DNA of 51,990 nt from Collinsella sp. 4_8_47FAA. Lineage in GTDB: Bacteria > Actinomycetota > Coriobacteriia > Coriobacteriales > Coriobacteriaceae. Shown one piece after another: positions 51,078 through 51,990 of the stretch; position 1 is the first letter of the stretch, and each line of letters starts with the position of its first letter. The notes below the pieces were generated by a model, which saw only the letters and a program-made list of their open reading frames with translations, searched no databases and was not told the origin of the DNA. The DNA is taken from assembly GCF_000763055.1 (NCBI RefSeq), contig NZ_KN214137.1:151314-203303 (forward strand), in the 5' to 3' direction. Both the position numbers and the translations under genes were made by a program.

Positions 51078-51164
51078 CGGGTTCGACCCCATGTGAGGTT
51101 AACAAAAAAGCGACCAGCCTAAGCCAGTCGCTTTAACATGCCTTGGGTGGGCCGTCAGGGGGTC
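51078..51164 (-). repeat. 87-bp direct repeat, copy B, overlapping the tRNA-Lys 3' end
   Basis: Pairs with 50901-50987. Its right 17 bp are the acceptor and T-stem end of the intact tRNA-Lys at 51148-51220. Confidence 0.9.
51102..51134 (-). terminator. Intrinsic terminator of the tRNA-His-Lys-Lys operon
   Basis: On the minus strand AAAGCGACTGGC-TTAG-GCTGGTCGCTTT (two G-T wobbles, 12-bp stem) is followed by TTTTTT. It is 13 nt beyond the last tRNA. Confidence 0.85.
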
Positions 51165-51220
51165 GAACCCTGGACCTTGGGATTAAGAGTCCCCTGCTCT
51201 ACCAACTGAGCTAACGACCC
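51148..51220 (-). tRNA. tRNA-Lys (CTT), no encoded CCA
   Basis: 73 nt with a 7-bp acceptor (GGGTCGT/ACGGCCC, one G-T), D arm TAGCTCAGTTGGTAGAGC, anticodon loop with CTT (GACTCTTAATC) and T arm CAGGG-TTCGACC-CCCTG. The three bases after the discriminator A are CCC, not CCA. Third gene of the minus-strand tRNA operon. Confidence 0.95.
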
Positions 51221-51263
51221 AAAGCTAAAGTCCGTTGTGGCGGACTTTAGAGGAGATATCGTG

Positions 51264-51339
51264 TGGTGGGCCGTCAGGGGTTCGAACCCTGGACCTTGGG
51301 ATTAAGAGTCCCCTGCTCTACCAACTGAGCTAACGACCC
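51264..51339 (-). tRNA. tRNA-Lys (CTT), CCA encoded
   Basis: 76 nt including CCA. Same as the neighbouring tRNA-Lys apart from T-loop TTCGAAC and the CCA end. 44 nt from the next copy and 22 nt from tRNA-His. Confidence 0.95.
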
Positions 51340-51361
51340 GATATCAACACGAAGCAAGAAC

Positions 51362-51439
51362 TGGGGTGGGTAAAGGGACTCGAACCCTCGACCTACGGGA
51401 CCACAACCCGTCGCTCTAGCCAACTGAGCTACACCCACC
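51362..51439 (-). tRNA. tRNA-His (GTG)
   Basis: 78 nt with CCA encoded (51362-51364). It has the extra G at -1 (51439) paired with C73, acceptor GTGGGTG/TACCCAC, anticodon GTG in TTGTGGT and a T arm with one G-T pair. First gene of the tRNA operon. Confidence 0.95.
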
Positions 51440-51465
51440 GTGTCCTGTGCGCTTCGCGCTCGACT

Positions 51466-51494
51466 ATTATTGCAAGGAACGCCACGCGATGCAA
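51466..51494 (-). promoter_or_regulatory. Promoter of the tRNA-His-Lys-Lys operon
   Basis: On the minus strand TTGCAT (51489-51494) and AATAAT (51466-51471) with a 17-nt spacer. It starts about 27 nt before the tRNA-His 5' end. Good match to the housekeeping sigma consensus. Confidence 0.75.
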
Positions 51495-51556
51495 GCCCCA
51501 ATTTTCAAGAATTTTGAAAAGAGTTTTTCGCCTTGATTCTCATTTTCATTGCAACA

Positions 51557-51598
51557 GCCTCAGGACTCAGCGCAACGCGTTGCGCTGAGTCCTGAGGC
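51557..51598. repeat. 42-bp perfect palindrome at the left side of the IS30 element
   Basis: Two 21-bp arms GCCTCAGGACTCAGCGCAACG and its exact complement with no loop, centre ACGCGT... at 51577/51578. It lies 65 nt before the IS30 transposase start. It may be the IS inverted repeat joined to an inverted copy, or a palindromic target. Confidence 0.85.
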
Positions 51599-51599
51599 G

Positions 51600-51990
51600 C
51601 GAATCCGGGTAGGCAACCCCAGAGGGGCCGGAATCCCCCGGCCCGCGATGGAGGGAGGCCGGCATGTCCAGACCCAAGCCGTCCGGAAGGTCGTACGGGA
51701 GGCTCACGAGGCACGAGAGGAACACGGTCGAGAGGATGCTCGACCGCAACCGCAGCGCCCGCGAGATCGCCGCGGAGCTCGGCAGGTCGCCCTCGACCGT
51801 GACCAGGGAGGTGGCGGCGCACCGCTACGTCACCGCGCCGCGCTCGCGCTACGGCGAGCCCGCGCCCGCGGACCTGTCGGGGGCCTGCCCCAGGCTCTCC
51901 GCGTGGCCGAGGTGCTGCAACGGCTGCTCGCACAGGAGGGGCTACGGCTGCTCGAGGAGGCCCAGGGTGTTCTACAGCGCCAGGAGGGCG
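51600..51990 (+). mobile_element. IS30-family element, left part
   Basis: High-GC sequence from the palindrome onwards carries an IS30 transposase gene that runs off the window. The exact left end is not resolved; it is either inside or just right of the palindrome at 51557-51598. Confidence 0.6.
51664..51990 (+). CDS. IS30-family transposase, N-terminal part, cut by window edge
   Basis: 109 codons open to the right edge, from the ATG at 51664 with GGAGGGAGG six nt upstream. YGRLTRHERNTVERMLDRNR followed by SAREIAAELGRSPSTVTREV is the IS30 N-terminal helix-turn-helix (HTH_38). A Cys-rich stretch (Cys75, Cys84, Cys85, Cys88, Cys96) follows, as in many actinobacterial IS30 proteins. The DDE domain lies beyond the window. 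GC-ended codons and AGG arginines match the IS21-like gene on the left edge. Confidence 0.85.
   Translation, partial: MSRPKPSGRSYGRLTRHERNTVERMLDRNRSAREIAAELGRSPSTVTREVAAHRYVTAPRSRYGEPAPADLSGACPRLSAWPRCCNGCSHRRGYGCSRRPRVFYSARRA

Overview
The window looks like a chromosomal segment of a gut Coriobacteriia actinobacterium, most likely Collinsella. This is inferred from gene content and style (sufCBDSU order, a NifU-like/GGGtGRT pair, many GT2 enzymes, choline-binding-repeat proteins, GC-rich IS elements); no 16S or marker gene is present to prove it. IS elements cut both window ends: an IS21-like transposase on the left (minus strand) and an IS30-family transposase on the right (plus strand).

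Region 1 (about 0.45-25.7 kb) is relatively AT-rich and encodes cell-surface biogenesis. A minus-strand block (1.3-9.1 kb) holds a DUF2304 protein, a DPM1-like GT2, a DUF2142 membrane protein, a GT4, LicD, a Wzx-like flippase and a rhamnosyltransferase-like GT2. Next come six secreted proteins built from choline-binding-type aromatic repeats (9.15-23.98 kb). Five carry different peptidoglycan-cleaving or transferring domains: L,D-transpeptidase, NlpC/P60, C39-like, GH25 and a second NlpC/P60-like; one has no enzyme domain. In the middle lies a plus-strand operon of a winged-helix/LicC/LicA fusion and a LicB-like choline permease. Together licA, licB, licC and licD form a complete phosphocholine uptake, activation and attachment route, and the repeat proteins are the expected readers of that decoration. 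A DUF4869 plus P-loop ATPase gene pair closes this region.

Region 2 (25.7-38.5 kb) is more GC-rich. It holds six further GT2-type glycosyltransferase genes (one with two GT2 domains), an AAA-ATPase-like/PD-(D/E)XK-type protein, a sortase-anchored Ser/Asp-rich wall protein, and an MNT-HEPN toxin-antitoxin-like pair directly behind an Rrf2 regulator.

Region 3 (38.5-51.5 kb) is core-like: a divergent Rrf2 regulator and the sufC-sufB-sufD-sufS-sufU Fe-S assembly operon, a REP-associated-type transposase with altered catalytic residues, a NifU-like scaffold with its GGGtGRT partner, a fumarate-reductase/aspartate-oxidase-family flavoprotein, dinD, and a minus-strand tRNA operon (His, Lys, Lys) with promoter and terminator. 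The end of the tRNA operon, with its terminator, is duplicated as an 87-bp direct repeat containing a 17-nt tRNA-Lys remnant.
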